Shown: positions 1-11,500 of the stretch, piece by piece
Position numbering within the stretch: the first letter of the stretch is position 1
Layout: every line of letters starts with the position of its first letter
Origin: Dactylellina haptotyla
Taxonomy: Eukaryota; Ascomycota; Orbiliomycetes; Orbiliales; Orbiliaceae
Direction of reading: 5' to 3'
Length of the DNA: 64,000 nucleotides
Assembly: GCA_031310005.1 (NCBI GenBank)
Contig: CM062383.1
Coordinates: forward strand, 3,038,001-3,102,000
Notes under the pieces: model-generated
The model's database searches: none
Seen by the model: only the letters and a program-made list of their open reading frames with translations
Told to the model about the DNA's origin: nothing
Program-made: the position numbers and the translations under genes

Positions 1-411
1 GAAGAAATAGATGAATAAAAGGTAAAGGAAAGGAAAAAGCAGAATATTCGCCTGTACATTAATTATCCCTAAAACAAGAGAGAAAAAAGAAAAAGGGAAA
101 AAAATAGAAATCGTGACTAGTAAAACAGATAAAACGCCGGAATGTGTTCAGAGTCTCTCGTCCCAGAAATAATAACAGAAAAAAGCAAAGGTGAAAGAAA
201 ACTATACGATAATGGTAGCACCTCTGGCAATGATATAACAATAATAGAGAGACTGAGTAATCGATCGTGAGAGTAAGAGGTGTCAAAAGCGGGGTATGCA
301 TGAGGGGAGAATAAGAAATCATGGAAGTACGATGCCGGCACCACGGTGATCGTCAGGTTGACGGAATCTCGAAGCACTGGCCATCATGGTGTCGAAGAAC
401 TTTCCCACGTT
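1..411. other. Downstream flank of HPC2, no gene seen
   Basis: This stretch lies 3' of the minus-strand HPC2 gene and is A/G-rich on the plus strand. The reading frames in it are short, low-complexity and unlike any family I know. It probably holds the HPC2 3' UTR and terminator. Confidence 0.5.
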
Positions 412-2399
412 CTACGCAGGAATCGACCTAGGGACTTGCGGGGACGGTTGTGTTGCCGCCGCCATCTTCATGGCCGTCTTCTCCCTCTCTTCCTTTTCTT
501 TCTCCATCTTCTCCTTGAGTGCCTTTGTGACTCGCGGTTTTCTCGGCGCAGTCGACTTGCCGGCGTTGCCAGCTCCACGTCCGGTACCAGCACCACGTCC
601 ACCTCGTCCTCTGCCACGTTTTGGAGGGCCACCGTTCGTTCTGTTGGAAAAACGTTAGTATAATGCTCATCGATAAGGATGATAACAATTGCTAAGAACA
701 AGACGAGTAAAACACGTACCTCTCGATCTGCGGCCTTTCTCCCTCGGGTACCAAAGGCCCGCTGTAGACGAAGAACCCGTCCTTCGACGCGGCCGCCTGC
801 TCCTCCCACAACATCTCACTGTCGTCGATAAACGGATCGTTCGCATCGTAATACTCGTCGACTCTTCTCCTCCTCTTCTTCGGCTTGTCTTTCTCGCCGG
901 TCCCGCTAAGCCCAGCGTCACTCATCCCACCACCCAACTTCTCCTCCATTGCACTTTCGGATTCCGATGCATCCATCATGGCCTCGTCGCCGCTAGCATC
1001 GGGGCCCCGTAGCTTGGCACGTGCGAGACGCGGGTTCAATGCTGCCCAGCCGTACTTCTCCTCCGCCATCTTGGAGACGTCGATGTACTTGTTTGTTTCG
1101 CCATTGAGGGAGATCTGGAGGACGACGGTGGGGACCAACGGGTCCGGGTCGTCATCGCCTAGAGCTACGTCGCCGAAAGCTCCAGCGAGCAGTCCACCGG
1201 ATTTAGCAACGGGGACCGTGGAACGCGGTGCCGGTTTCGGGGAGGCAGGAGCTGATGTCGCAGAGGGGGCGGCGCGTTTTCCGGCAGACGACGAGGAGGC
1301 CTTTGTTATCTCGGTGATAGCTTTGGGTTGTGGGGGGGAAAGGGCGGACGAGCTGGGGGGAGCGTTGATGGTTGCATTGGTGGTTGGGGGTGTTAACGCG
1401 GGGGGAGGATTGGCAATTGGGGATCCTTGAGTAGGTCGTAAAGGCGGGGACGGGCCGTTGAGGAGTGCGGAGAGAGCAGGTGACGCGGAGGCTCGATTCT
1501 GTTTTGCAGGGACGTGGTCACTCGCCGGGTAGGGCGAGTAGTCGTTGGAGGAGCGTTCGGGAGACGCCTTTCGTTTCAGTGACTTGGAGGGCGCGTCGGG
1601 GTCGGATTCGACGAGGTCGGTAACCGTGAGACGGCCACTTGTCCTGGATCCTTTTGCGGGGGGGTTCGAGTTAGAACGACGTGGCGGCATAATTATTATT
1701 ATGATTATTGTATTATTTAGGTGCGGTGCAACGAGCAGGTACGAGTGAGGATTCGGTGGTGGAAATGATGGAAGAGGAAGGGAGAGGAACAGCAACGGTG
1801 TGAAGTACCGCGAGGAAGGAGTGAGAGTAGGTAAGGCAGATAGCACGAGACATGATCCTCGGCATGCCTGAGGAGAGAGGAGAGGAGGGCGTGTCTGAGG
1901 TTGGTGGAGCTGGTGGACGTGAAGCAGAGGAGAAGTGAAGAGGAGGAGGGAGTAAAGCGGAGGGAGGAGGAGGAGGGCAGAATGGCAACACGACGAGGTG
2001 CCGGTGCGTGGGCAATTGGCCGCACAACGAAGCACCGGCAGCACCAAAAGAGCAGGAAAGGACTCAACACCGCAGCCTGGCTGACGCTGGAGATATCGAG
2101 GACGGGCAGAGGACGGGCGAGAACGTGGAGGGTGCACGCAATGGCTCAGAGACGGATGTGGAAGCAGACAGGGTGGGTGTGGAGACGGGCGAGGGGTATG
2201 GTGCAGGACATGTACGGTGCTGGGCTCGATGTAGGAACACCGCCAAACTAGGAAAGAAATGGAAAGCCTTACCTGCAGGTCGAGATGGCGCGGACCCCCT
2301 CACTCCACGAGAGATCGAGGAGGCTTCGTGCCCGTTGGTGTAGGGCGAGGACTGCTGGCGATGGCCAGGGCTGCCGTCGTAGGTGCTAGCTGCCGACAT
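412..2399 (-). CDS. HPC2: HPC2/ubinuclein-type subunit of the HIR histone chaperone complex
   Basis: Hpc2 works with the Hir proteins in replication-independent H3-H4 deposition and histone gene repression in the nucleus. The hallmark is the acidic motif YDANDPFIDDSE, preceded by a run of basic residues (KKRRRRV) and followed by DGFFVYSGPLVPEGE, as in the HPC2/ubinuclein domain. The C-terminal exon encodes a Gly/Arg-rich stretch and a basic helix ending SIPA. Preferred model: exons 2399-2273, 1650-720 and 640-412, 428 aa. Exon 1 opens with MSAASTYDG and ends at a clean GCAG|gtaagg donor. The acceptor CAAAAG at 1651-1656 has TCTAAC upstream and keeps the frame (RPAG|SRTSGRL). An alternative is a start at 1690 (MPPRRSNSN), which reads through the acceptor and gives 399 aa. 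Intron 641-719 is secure. The N-terminal half is Ser/Pro-rich. Family call sure; start less so. Confidence 0.85.
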
Positions 2400-4460
2400 G
2401 ACGGTGGCCGGGCTAAATGGTGGCGTACGGTGTTCTGCTGACAATATGATGGTGATACTGTTGTTCCGTCGACAAGACTGAGCTGGTGGTGTATTTAGGT
2501 GACGAGAAATTAAAGTGAAACCAATTTATCCTCCCTCCCTTTTTATGTAATTATTTAAATGTCGACACGGGAATATTTTTTTTCGTGGTGGAGAGCAGAT
2601 ATAAAAAATTGTGATATTAGAAATTATCCGTTGTTGTGGTTGTGGTTGTCGAAAATTACAAAAAAGGCGGCGGTCGGAAAAATTGGGAGAGTTGGCGATG
2701 GCAGTTCTTCGGCTTCAAACTGGGCCCGTTTTTTCGGGGCCGTCTGCGGTGGCGGGTGAGGAGATCACACACTAAAAACCCGGGCTTAGATCTTTGGCGA
2801 GGTGGAGAGGCGATATATAAGCGTTAGAACACCACGATCACCAAAAGAAGAAACAGTTCGGCTTCGGTCGATGGGATTTTAGACGAGACGGATGGGAAAA
2901 ACTCGGAGTCGACGGTGGAGAGAAACAGAAGAGAAGAAGAACACCAGGAAAAGGGTTCGCGAGAATGGTGAAAAGGAGAGGAAAGGGAATCACCGAGGCG
3001 GCGGAGGGGGGGAATTGCAGAGTATTATACTCTCTCACTCTTACGACCACTAACTACTAACATATTTTCAAGGGAATCTTCGCTTCGTCCTTTTTTTTTC
3101 TTTCTTTCCTTCTTTTTTGCCCTTCCCTTCCTTTTTTTCCTTTTCCTTCTCATTTACAAGCAAAAAGGTTATTTGCGTGTGGCCTCACTCTCACTCGTTC
3201 TTACAAAGAGAGATCTCAAATGCTGCTTTTCGAACCGGCCGAAACTTGAACAGGCACCTGTTTTGGGCCATTAAGCTCCATCAGATATACGACCCTCGTA
3301 ACGTTTGGACCGAGACTAATCTAAAAAGCAATACTCGGGTCCTTCCTTCCCCTTCCCTCTTGCCTGGCCGGGGGGGTAACAACAGATATGTATGTACGTA
3401 CGAAAGAGAGAGAGGGAGGGAGATCACCTGGGCATGTGCTTAGTACGGTAGTACCTAATCGAAAACCGAAAATACCCAAATCCAATCAAGCAACAAAAAA
3501 TGGCGGGTATGTGCCAACTAGGTAATGCGATGTTTCGAGGACGCCCGCCCTCTGCGCATCATTCGGTTCCTGTGTTTCCGACCCACTCCAGAGGGCACCC
3601 CGGCAAAACCCCATTTCCTGCGGAGTTTTTCGCCAACGTGCAGACCAGGGCCACACTAGCGGGTGTAATCTGGTGTGGTCTGGCTGGCTGGGGGTTAGTC
3701 CCTTTTTCTTATTCTCGACCAATGCACCGACCATTCGCCGGGAAGACCACTCGTAAGGAGATATCCGTTTCTTTCTTCCCTCTCCTTTTTCCGTGCCCGG
3801 GTTTTACGTAGGCGGCCACCCAGCGGGAGATAAAACCGCTCCGCATGATGTTTGAATAGGTGTGCCACCTCCGCCGCCATAAGTCGTCGCGAGTCAGTCG
3901 AGACTGCCTTTCTGTCTCCCCGTCTGCACAACTCCAAGATACATACGTATATAGAAGGATAGAGGATACGTAGATAGAGCGGCGCCCGAGACTACGGCGG
4001 AAGCAGCAGGTTGATCCGCGTTGTCGAGGCTGTCTGAGATGGCGTTGTCGGAGGCTGATCGTGTTTGCCCATCTCATTACGTCAACTTGCTTTTTGCACC
4101 CAGAAAACCGAAGAATGTGTTGCGGTCCCGTCCAAGCAACCTTAAACCTAAAAATGGCAGTGCTGGTTGGCTGTAACACGCAGCAGCTCAGACGCGATAA
4201 ACGAATGTGCGGCATGGAACATTCTACCGAACAGGGCGCCAAGGAAAAAGAAAGCATGCCCGCCAGGAAAAAGCAACCCGCCGAAAATTTATATGCACCG
4301 CTGACTTACATAAGTAAGTATCTATATATATTTTATATATTACCAGATCCCACCACCGACAAGGCTGCGGATACACACACACTCCTAGCAGGCTCAGGAG
4401 TCGAGACATGCCGTTCCGCCCACCGTCGTAAAATATCCCCCCATTTTACCTCCCGCGATT
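2400..4460. promoter_or_regulatory. Divergent intergenic region between HPC2 and CBP6
   Basis: About 2 kb separate two divergently transcribed genes, so both promoters must lie here. A TATA-like stretch (gatatataag) occurs at about 2812-2821, and a T/C-rich tract at about 3086-3155. Long open frames at 3709-4257 (-) and 4061-4546 (+) overlap each other and match no family. I see no supported gene. Confidence 0.45.
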
Positions 4461-5030
4461 ATGGCCTCCCGACGGGCAACCGTACGTTTCCGAACTTACC
4501 CCCCTTCCCGTTCCTCCAGCCTTGTAATCTCAGAAGCATCCCATAGCTAATACTGTATTCCGCGTGTAGCAAAAAGCCCTCTACGGCAAGATAGTCCCCC
4601 TCTGGCCCAAGGACCCCATGCGCCCGCAAGTCGACTTCCCGGCCTTCCTCGAGCGCCGCCTCGAATCAGACTTCGGCGATGCCCCGCAACCCAAGGCGAA
4701 CGACTGGCCCGAGATCAACGACGGTTCGAAACGGCCGGTATTCGCGTACAGCGACGAGCAAGCGAGCTTCGAGAAGCAGTGGGCGGTGTTGAACGGGCTG
4801 ATCGCGAATAAATACCAAAAGAAGGTACCTCACACTATTACCTTTTTTGATTAGAGATTGTCAGCTAACGGGAGTAATTCATGCAGTACCCGGTGAAGAA
4901 ACTGACAGAACCGGGCTTCGATCCGGACTATTACAAGAAACTGATAAGAGAGCTCGACGACGCGCCGCACAGGAATTGGCTGTCGTCGTATATCAACAGC
5001 TGGAGGGGGTTTATTCGATGGGAGCATTAG
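4461..5030 (+). CDS. CBP6: Mitochondrial complex III assembly / cytochrome b translation factor CBP6 (UQCC2 family)
   Basis: Cbp6/UQCC2 sits with Cbp3 at the mitoribosome exit and stabilises newly made cytochrome b. Three exons (4461-4481, 4570-4824, 4887-5030) give 139 aa, the usual length for fungal members. Exon 1 has only seven codons (MASRRAT). The family pattern is visible: ALYGKIVPLWPKDPMRPQV near the N terminus, then NKYQKKYPVKKLTEPGFDP and DPDYYKKLIRELDDAPHRNW, then a tryptophan-rich end (WRGFIRWEH). Both introns have good GT..AG ends, and the second has GCTAAC before its acceptor. There is no long presequence, as is usual for this family. The gene converges on tubulin cofactor C, with 139 nt between stop codons. 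The assignment rests on remembered family patterns and is fairly sure. Confidence 0.85.
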
Positions 5031-5169
5031 ATGTTCTCTATCACCGCTTACTGTATATATTTGGATTTGGATTTCTTCATGTTATCGGGTTTTCCATAGA
5101 GCGAGCGCCATACTTTGGCGATACTACTGTAAATATATATCTATATCTATATCTATTTCACCGCCAATT

Positions 5170-6333
5170 TTACTCCACACGTCCAGGTAGGATCTCCGCT
5201 AGCCCACCGTCTATTCTACTCTCCTCGTCCACCACCTTCTCCCACACTTCATCTGTGATTCTATGAGTATCTTCCAACACAGCCCAGTTCGGCGAGGGTT
5301 TCCCCTCCTTCAACCAGTTGAAATCATCGACTTGGTTCCACATATCTGCTACCCCGCTACCGTCCTCGCTGCTATTAGCATTCGCAAACCGCTCGGGGAG
5401 CCAGGCGACGCGGATACCCTTGCAGTGCTCTATGATGGGTCTGCTCCGGCAGCGGAGGTATACGTCCACGTTTGTGCTGGAGTGTAGTCTGAACTGGTGA
5501 CACGAGAGGACAAGGATGCTGTTTTTCAGGGAGGTGAGATGCGCGGGACCAGCTATCGCACCACAGAGGAGGATGGAGGATGTGATTTCTGTTATTGAGA
5601 GGGTTGCGAATTGGGTGGCTGATGTTTGTGGGCTGGATGTGACGATGCAGTTTGTGAGGGAGGAGAGGGAGAGGATTGTGGTTTTCGGTGTCGGTGCGGG
5701 TGGGTGCAGGCGGGCGTTTTGGTGGGAGGAGAGGGTTGCGACTATGTCTGCGGGTATTGAGGATGTGAAGGATTTTGAGGCTCCTGCTGGTGGGGGGTGG
5801 GGTGTCTGCTGCGTCTGCTGTGCTGCGGGTTGGGAAGTCGAGCTTGTGGTAGCTTCGGCGGGGGAAGGAGAAGCTGCGGCTCTACGGTTTTTGAACGAGA
5901 ACTTGGTTCGGGGCGCGAGTTCCTTCCGGGCGGTGGAGAATTGTTCAGCCAGGGATTTCAGTCGCTACTGTCGCCGTGCGCCCTGTTAGCTGTTCTGTTG
6001 TTCATATCGGAAGGTGGAGGTCTGGCAAGGGACAACCTCGGAATATATCCTCTGGTCGTACGCCGGGAGGTAGTTGGACGCATCTCCGAGATCATGGGTC
6101 AGCGCTGCAATCTTGGAAAGAATCTTGTCGATGAAGGAGTCTCGGTCTTGCGCGCGCACGGCTGGGAAGGCGAGGACCCGTTCTTCGAGAGCTATATTCG
6201 TATGCAAATGTTAGCGATCAGCTTGGATATTGGGAAACAGTAGCTAACCTCCGATATCTAGAGTGAATGAGTTGTGGAAGATATCCCTGGGAGTTTGGGG
6301 TTCCGGCTTTGGTTCTGGCTCTGGTTCGTCCAT
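5170..6333 (-). CDS. Tubulin-binding cofactor C (TBCC)
   Basis: TBCC is the GTPase-activating cofactor of the tubulin folding pathway: it triggers GTP hydrolysis and release of assembled alpha/beta tubulin from the cofactor D/E complex in the cytosol. Exons 6333-6249, 6191-6037 and 5964-5170 give 344 aa. Residues 1-85 are a helical N-terminal domain containing DASNYLPAYDQRIYSE. Residues 105-170 are a Ser/Pro/Ala-rich linker. The C-terminal beta-helix domain includes the catalytic motif CHQFRLH, with the arginine finger at about R239, followed by DVYLRCRSRPIIEHC and the DDFNWL end motif. Intron 1 has GCTAAC, and intron 2 ends CAGTAG just before an in-frame Arg codon. NDUFA11 lies 348 nt upstream on the same strand. 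High confidence in function and exon structure. Confidence 0.92.
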
Positions 6334-6681
6334 CTTTTCTCGTTACATAAAGGATCTATGTCGAGGTATGGAGGCTCTCACGTTAACTGTACATGTGTTG
6401 ATGTTGGAGTCGCGACTGCACATTTGGCTGGAGTTCCATGGCGGTCTTTGTTTTTAACGCTCTCTAGATCTAACCCCTCATTATTTCTTGAAGTACAGCA
6501 TGTATTGAATTCAACAGATATAATAGGTTGAATCATCATCCATTTGTTAAATTATATGCAACCAGAAAGACGCTATATTTTCAGTATATGTACAAAAACC
6601 AGAAAAACGACTCCACTATATACCCTCCCCACCGCTATCCTGATACTGTCTATTATCACGGGAAGCAAAAACAAGGTCCTA

Positions 6682-7568
6682 TCAGGCAGCGTAAGGCTTT
6701 TCCGGCTCCGCGGGGATGTCTAGCCCGTATTTCTCCTTCAGCAGCGCCCTTCTCCTCTCCGGGTAACCGGGGCCGTAGATACCTATTTCCCAACATGATT
6801 AGCTCGAGCTCTGCACTTCTATTGTGTGAGAAAGATGTCAAGCATACCTCTTCCTTCTCCAACCTCAGCGATGGTCTCTTCGAACGGCCGTCTCCTTGTC
6901 GTTCTGATCTCGTCTTTCCGGGCAATTTCGTCAATGTATCCCTCCTTCCAGCGGGAACCTCTGAAGTGGGAGCCGGATCCTTCAAAGGTAGCCACTAGTA
7001 TCGCTAGACCGGCGCCGTAGCCGAAAACGCGAGGGATCCTGCCGGCTGTAGGTTTTTCAATAAGATCGATTAGCATTTTTTGTGTTCTATGGATCTATTT
7101 CCGGGCTGGCGGTTGTAGGCATACATGGGACACCCAACATGGCGCCAGCGAAGAAACCACCGAATCCGGCGTTCCACGGGTCTTCTTTTTCTCTCAGGTT
7201 GGCGGATGCGTCTTTGATGAAGGCGTAGGTGCCGCCCATCGCAGCTATTATATCAAAAGCGATAATATTTCGTAATTAGTCTCGCGTTTTTCCTTTTCTC
7301 ATTCTTCTCGAATTTCTACATCGTAGCTTTCTTTGAAGAGGAGATATATATATATATGCATATACGCACCGAACAATCCAATTGTACCGCCAGTCCTAGT
7401 GAATAGACCGAACAGACCACGGTTCTCTCTGGCCAAGGTGTTCTGCACGCCGGAGACGATGAGACCCGCGCCACCGGTGAGCATGATCGCGTTTATGGTG
7501 TTCGTGATAGCATCCTTGGGACGGTAGGTACCATCGCTGGGGCCGGAGTCGGAGTGCTCGCCGGTCAT
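6682..7568 (-). CDS. NADH:ubiquinone oxidoreductase subunit NDUFA11 / B14.7 (complex I)
   Basis: This is an accessory membrane subunit of mitochondrial complex I, a distant relative of the Tim17/22/23 family. Four exons (7568-7370, 7244-7125, 7045-6848, 6782-6682) give 205 aa, close to fungal orthologues. Sequence signs are the N-terminal DAITNTINAIMLTGGAGLIV segment, Gly-rich membrane helices (GFGGFFAGAMLGVP; VFGYGAGLAILVATF) and a charged C-terminal tail with GIYGPGYPERRRALLKEKYG. All three introns keep phase, with ends gtgcgt..tag, gtatgc..cag and gtatgc..tag. It starts about 1 kb from UBP2 on the opposite strand and probably shares its promoter region. No presequence is expected. High confidence. 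Confidence 0.92.
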
Positions 7569-8568
7569 GGTAGCGGTGGGTGGTGGGTCCTATCGAGATG
7601 GAGGCGGGTGACGGAGGAGTGTGGTGAGAAGCGAGTGAGTGAGGAGGAGGAGGAGCGAGGATTGGATTGGGGGAACGCCCGACCGAGCCAATTGGGTATT
7701 ATGGCGACTAGGTTGTGAGCATCGAATGACGGAGGGGGGGGAGTATCGAGTGGCTCCTGGGGGGGTGTTCGATTGAGACGTCGGATGGATACGCTGGCTG
7801 TCGTCGTTGGAAGTTGGGAGCCGTCACGGAAAGGCGAAAGGAATCGGAAGAGCTGCCATTGGCTCGCTTGGCTGAGACGGACTGACAACGCCGCAACACA
7901 TCCCGCAACACATTCCTCTGCCGCTATCGATAACGACGTCCCACCAACAACAACAACGAGACACAAGGAGCTGTCTGTGAGGTGTAGCTACGTCAGGTAG
8001 CTAGAACGAGGAGAGGAAGGCACCCCCGGTAACGCGGAGAGGGGTACCTGTATGCGAATGAACAATGCTGCAGTATATCAAAGCTCAGCGGTGACCTGAG
8101 TATCGTGTACGTGTATAGATGTCCAGTGATATATGAGAGAGCAGGGTTGGCGGGTTATGCAGCAGAGCCGCGAATCCCAAACACGGATGCCTCGTAATCC
8201 TGCCCGCTGCTCCCAAACCTCGTCCATTCCATGCTCCCTCGCTCCTCCTCCTCCTAACCTTCCTTTTACTGTCCATATTGCATATCCGGGCTCATACTGT
8301 CTGCTACCGGATAGTTGTCTCGGTGCACTCCTTGGCCGTTTGCCGCTGGGATTGGCGAATCGTCGTCAGCTCCTTCTTTGCCTCTCCTTCTCGAAGCCTT
8401 CCCCAGACACCACAGCTTCCAACCATCTCCCTCTTCAACCACTCCAACCCTCCACATCTTCCCTATCTACTTCTACCGAACAAATATCGATACTCTCCCT
8501 CACCCCACCTGATACCCCGTATCGTATCGTATACCATCCACATTCTCATCTGCAACCTGCTCGGAACC
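7569..8568. promoter_or_regulatory. Bidirectional promoter region NDUFA11 / UBP2
   Basis: This 1-kb region separates two divergently transcribed genes and must hold both promoters. The side next to UBP2 (about 8380-8560) is rich in C and T on the plus strand, common just upstream of fungal start codons. The reading frames here are low-complexity Ser/Pro/Leu strings without family resemblance. Confidence 0.5.
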
Positions 8569-11500
8569 ATGCGTGTGGACGGTCCCGCCAGCGCCGCCCA
8601 CGTACCGCCAAATAACGGCCCAGGTCAGTATTCTCTATCCTAGAAAAATAACCTAGAACAACCCCCAACCTAACTCCCATATCGAATAACACAGGCAAGA
8701 CTTCTCCCAGACTCTACACCGATATCATCACCTACAACCCTTATAATAACGGCCTGAACGTCCTCTCCGACCTACCCCCGGAGTACAAGCCCAACGCCAG
8801 GGCAGCCTACGAGAGGTCCGCCCATAACCACATCTTCATCCTCAAACCCAACCAGAGTCATAAATCCCCCTTCGCCACAGAAGCTGGAGCTCGACACGTC
8901 GTCGCCGCCGTCTGCCAGATCTGCCGTAAACACATCGAGGTCATCCTCGAGCACGACATAACTGCTGAAGTTAAATCCACCTGCCCGACCCCCCAAAATG
9001 ACCTCCATCACTTCAGATACGACCACGCCCGGTCCGGCCCTTTCGTCAGTAAGGACACGAAGGAGGAGCGCCCAGGCGAGGTCGACATCCGCTGCTTCGA
9101 CTGCACAAACCCCGGCTGCAAAACACGCCTCACCATCATCTTCAAATCCCGGAGAGTGACCGAACATTTCAGAACGCTTCTCACCGATACAAAGGTCCTC
9201 TGGGTTAGGAACCAAGACGCCATGGCAAGATTCCCAGAGAGATTCATAGACCCCAACGCTCCACCTGAATCCAACCCGAAGCCTATAGCTAGGGCCGTCC
9301 CCACCCCTGCCATGGTCATCAAGACTATGCGCCAGGTTATTGGGGGTGTCACTGCACGGAAAGAGCGCCGTCATATCCCTCGTGGCAATGTGCGGTTCCT
9401 AACACAGCTCGGAGATGAGTGTATGGAGATTATGAAGAACTTGGGCTTCGTCGTCGAAGACGAGGAGTTGATTCCTCCCGTTCTACCCCCAGAAGAGGGC
9501 CCGTTGCTGCAGGACGAGATGTCGAGGGTCTTTGACGACTGGGATGTCGAGTTGATGATCTTGGCTCAATTGAATGATAGTACGTGACGATTTACCTGAT
9601 GTTCTCGTTCGTCGCTTGGAATCCGGCTAAAATTAGAAACCCGCAGTTGATAGCACCTTGTTCCACCCCATCAGAGCTGAGGGTGAGCTGAAGAAGCTGT
9701 TAGGATGCACAAGCTGTAAGTAGCTCCCTAATTTTGCAGTAGCAGTTTCGATCTCTAACCGCTCGCAATAGACGACACTGGAACACGCAGACAGGTTATC
9801 GACTTGACAAGCCTTGAGCACCCGTATGTAGAGCCACGGCTACTTGGTACTTATCGGTGTAGATGCTGACTCGAATTATAGCATGTACGCAAGTCTTGGA
9901 GCTCAATCCGACTTTTCTGATCGGCTTCTCTTCTGGGCTTACAAGCGCCAGAAGGAGTGCGACCCGGTAAACGCCGCCTACTATTTCGACTGTATTACCG
10001 ATCTCGCCAACGGAAGAAAGAGCGAAGATCTCCAGCTCGAAGTCGCAACCCTTCGATCTCAGGGAGAGTTCACATCCACCGATGTTAGAAACGCTTACAA
10101 CGACATTGGAATAATCCCAGGCAACAAGGATGAAAACTACATCATCGGATGTTTCCATGCCCGTCTAAGTGACGCTCCAAGACAGGAAGCCTCTTTAAGA
10201 GAATCCCTCGGTATCATCGGCAGAGCAATCGGCAACCAAAACATCATCAACGTTTCTCACCGGGTTGTTATGGATATCACGCAGGCATATCGCAAGCTTG
10301 GAATTGAGCACAACACGGAGTCAGAGTACATCCAGGGGATATTCGAATTCCAGGTTGGTTCAACTCTTATTTCCATCTATTCGCCACAGTTATGCTAACC
10401 CTGTGTCGTTTAGTTGAACGAGAACCCGAACGACTCTACCAATCTCTGGTCAGCATTAAGAGTTATTGCAGAAACAAGGAAAGACCACCGTCTTCTCTCT
10501 TTGTGTGATATGCATGACTCCGGTGTTGAATTTATGGACTACCAAACTGCCATGGCCCGTTTGGGCGTAAATGAGAATATGTCCGATGAAAATGTAATCG
10601 CCATTTACGAGATAAACGTAAGTTTTAAAACAGCTCGCCCCGCAGCTGTCTATATCAGGCTAATGAATTTAATTTGAACAGGCGAAGGAACTCCCCAGCC
10701 AGGTTGGTTCTCTGCGAAATGCTCTTAAAGTTATGGCAGAAACTCGAAGCAGTAGAGCACTACAGTAAGTTTTCAATGTCGAATTCTACTCCAAAGAGCC
10801 TCCATTTGCTGACTGAAATGTAGCCACTATGTAATCACTGGTAGCAAGGATCTTCTCTCCCGCGGAACCAACGATTGGCCCGTAGGACTCGAGAACATCG
10901 GCAATACTTGCTATCTGAACAGCTTGTTACAGTACTACTTTACCGTCAAGCCTCTCCGAGACCTAGTCCTAGACTTCCAGAAACACGAAGAGGATGAGAT
11001 CTCTGAGGCAGTTTTGGAACGAAAGCGCGTCGGTGGCCGAAAGGTCACTCAGCACGAAATCGAGCAGGCAAAGCGATTCGCTCATTGCCTCAAAAGACTC
11101 TTCAACGACATGATGACGAATTCGGGGACATATGTTAAGCCTGAACACGAACTTGCGGAGCTCGCATTGAACAGTATCCGAGACGAGCCTTCTGCGAGAA
11201 AACGTTCGATCGCCTGGGAAGAAGAAGAAGTAGGAGATGGCTTCATCGGCCCGCGACTTCCGCCAGGGATGATACTCAACGATCAGGATGAGGATAACCT
11301 CCCGTTTTCAATGGACATTGACGAGAAGCCTGTGAACAGCCGTCTGCATGTGGTTAATAATAGCAACAATGACGACCGATCCAGCGAAGGTACCCTCGTG
11401 GGCGATGGAGAGAATCCACCCGTCTATGAAGAGCAAGGATACGTCGTGGTCGATGGGAAGCAGCCTCCTGAGAAAGAGGATCCGGCTCAACTTGTTGCAA

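Noticed and set aside
1713-2070. Minus-strand Ser/Pro/Leu frames upstream of the HPC2 inner start
   Set aside because: They come from C/T-rich sequence that is better explained as intron or promoter of HPC2.
3709-4257. 182-codon minus-strand frame upstream of CBP6
   Set aside because: Composition rich in Cys, Arg and Ser without domain pattern; lies in a divergent promoter region.
8772-9374. 200-codon minus-strand frame
   Set aside because: Antisense shadow of UBP2 exon 2.
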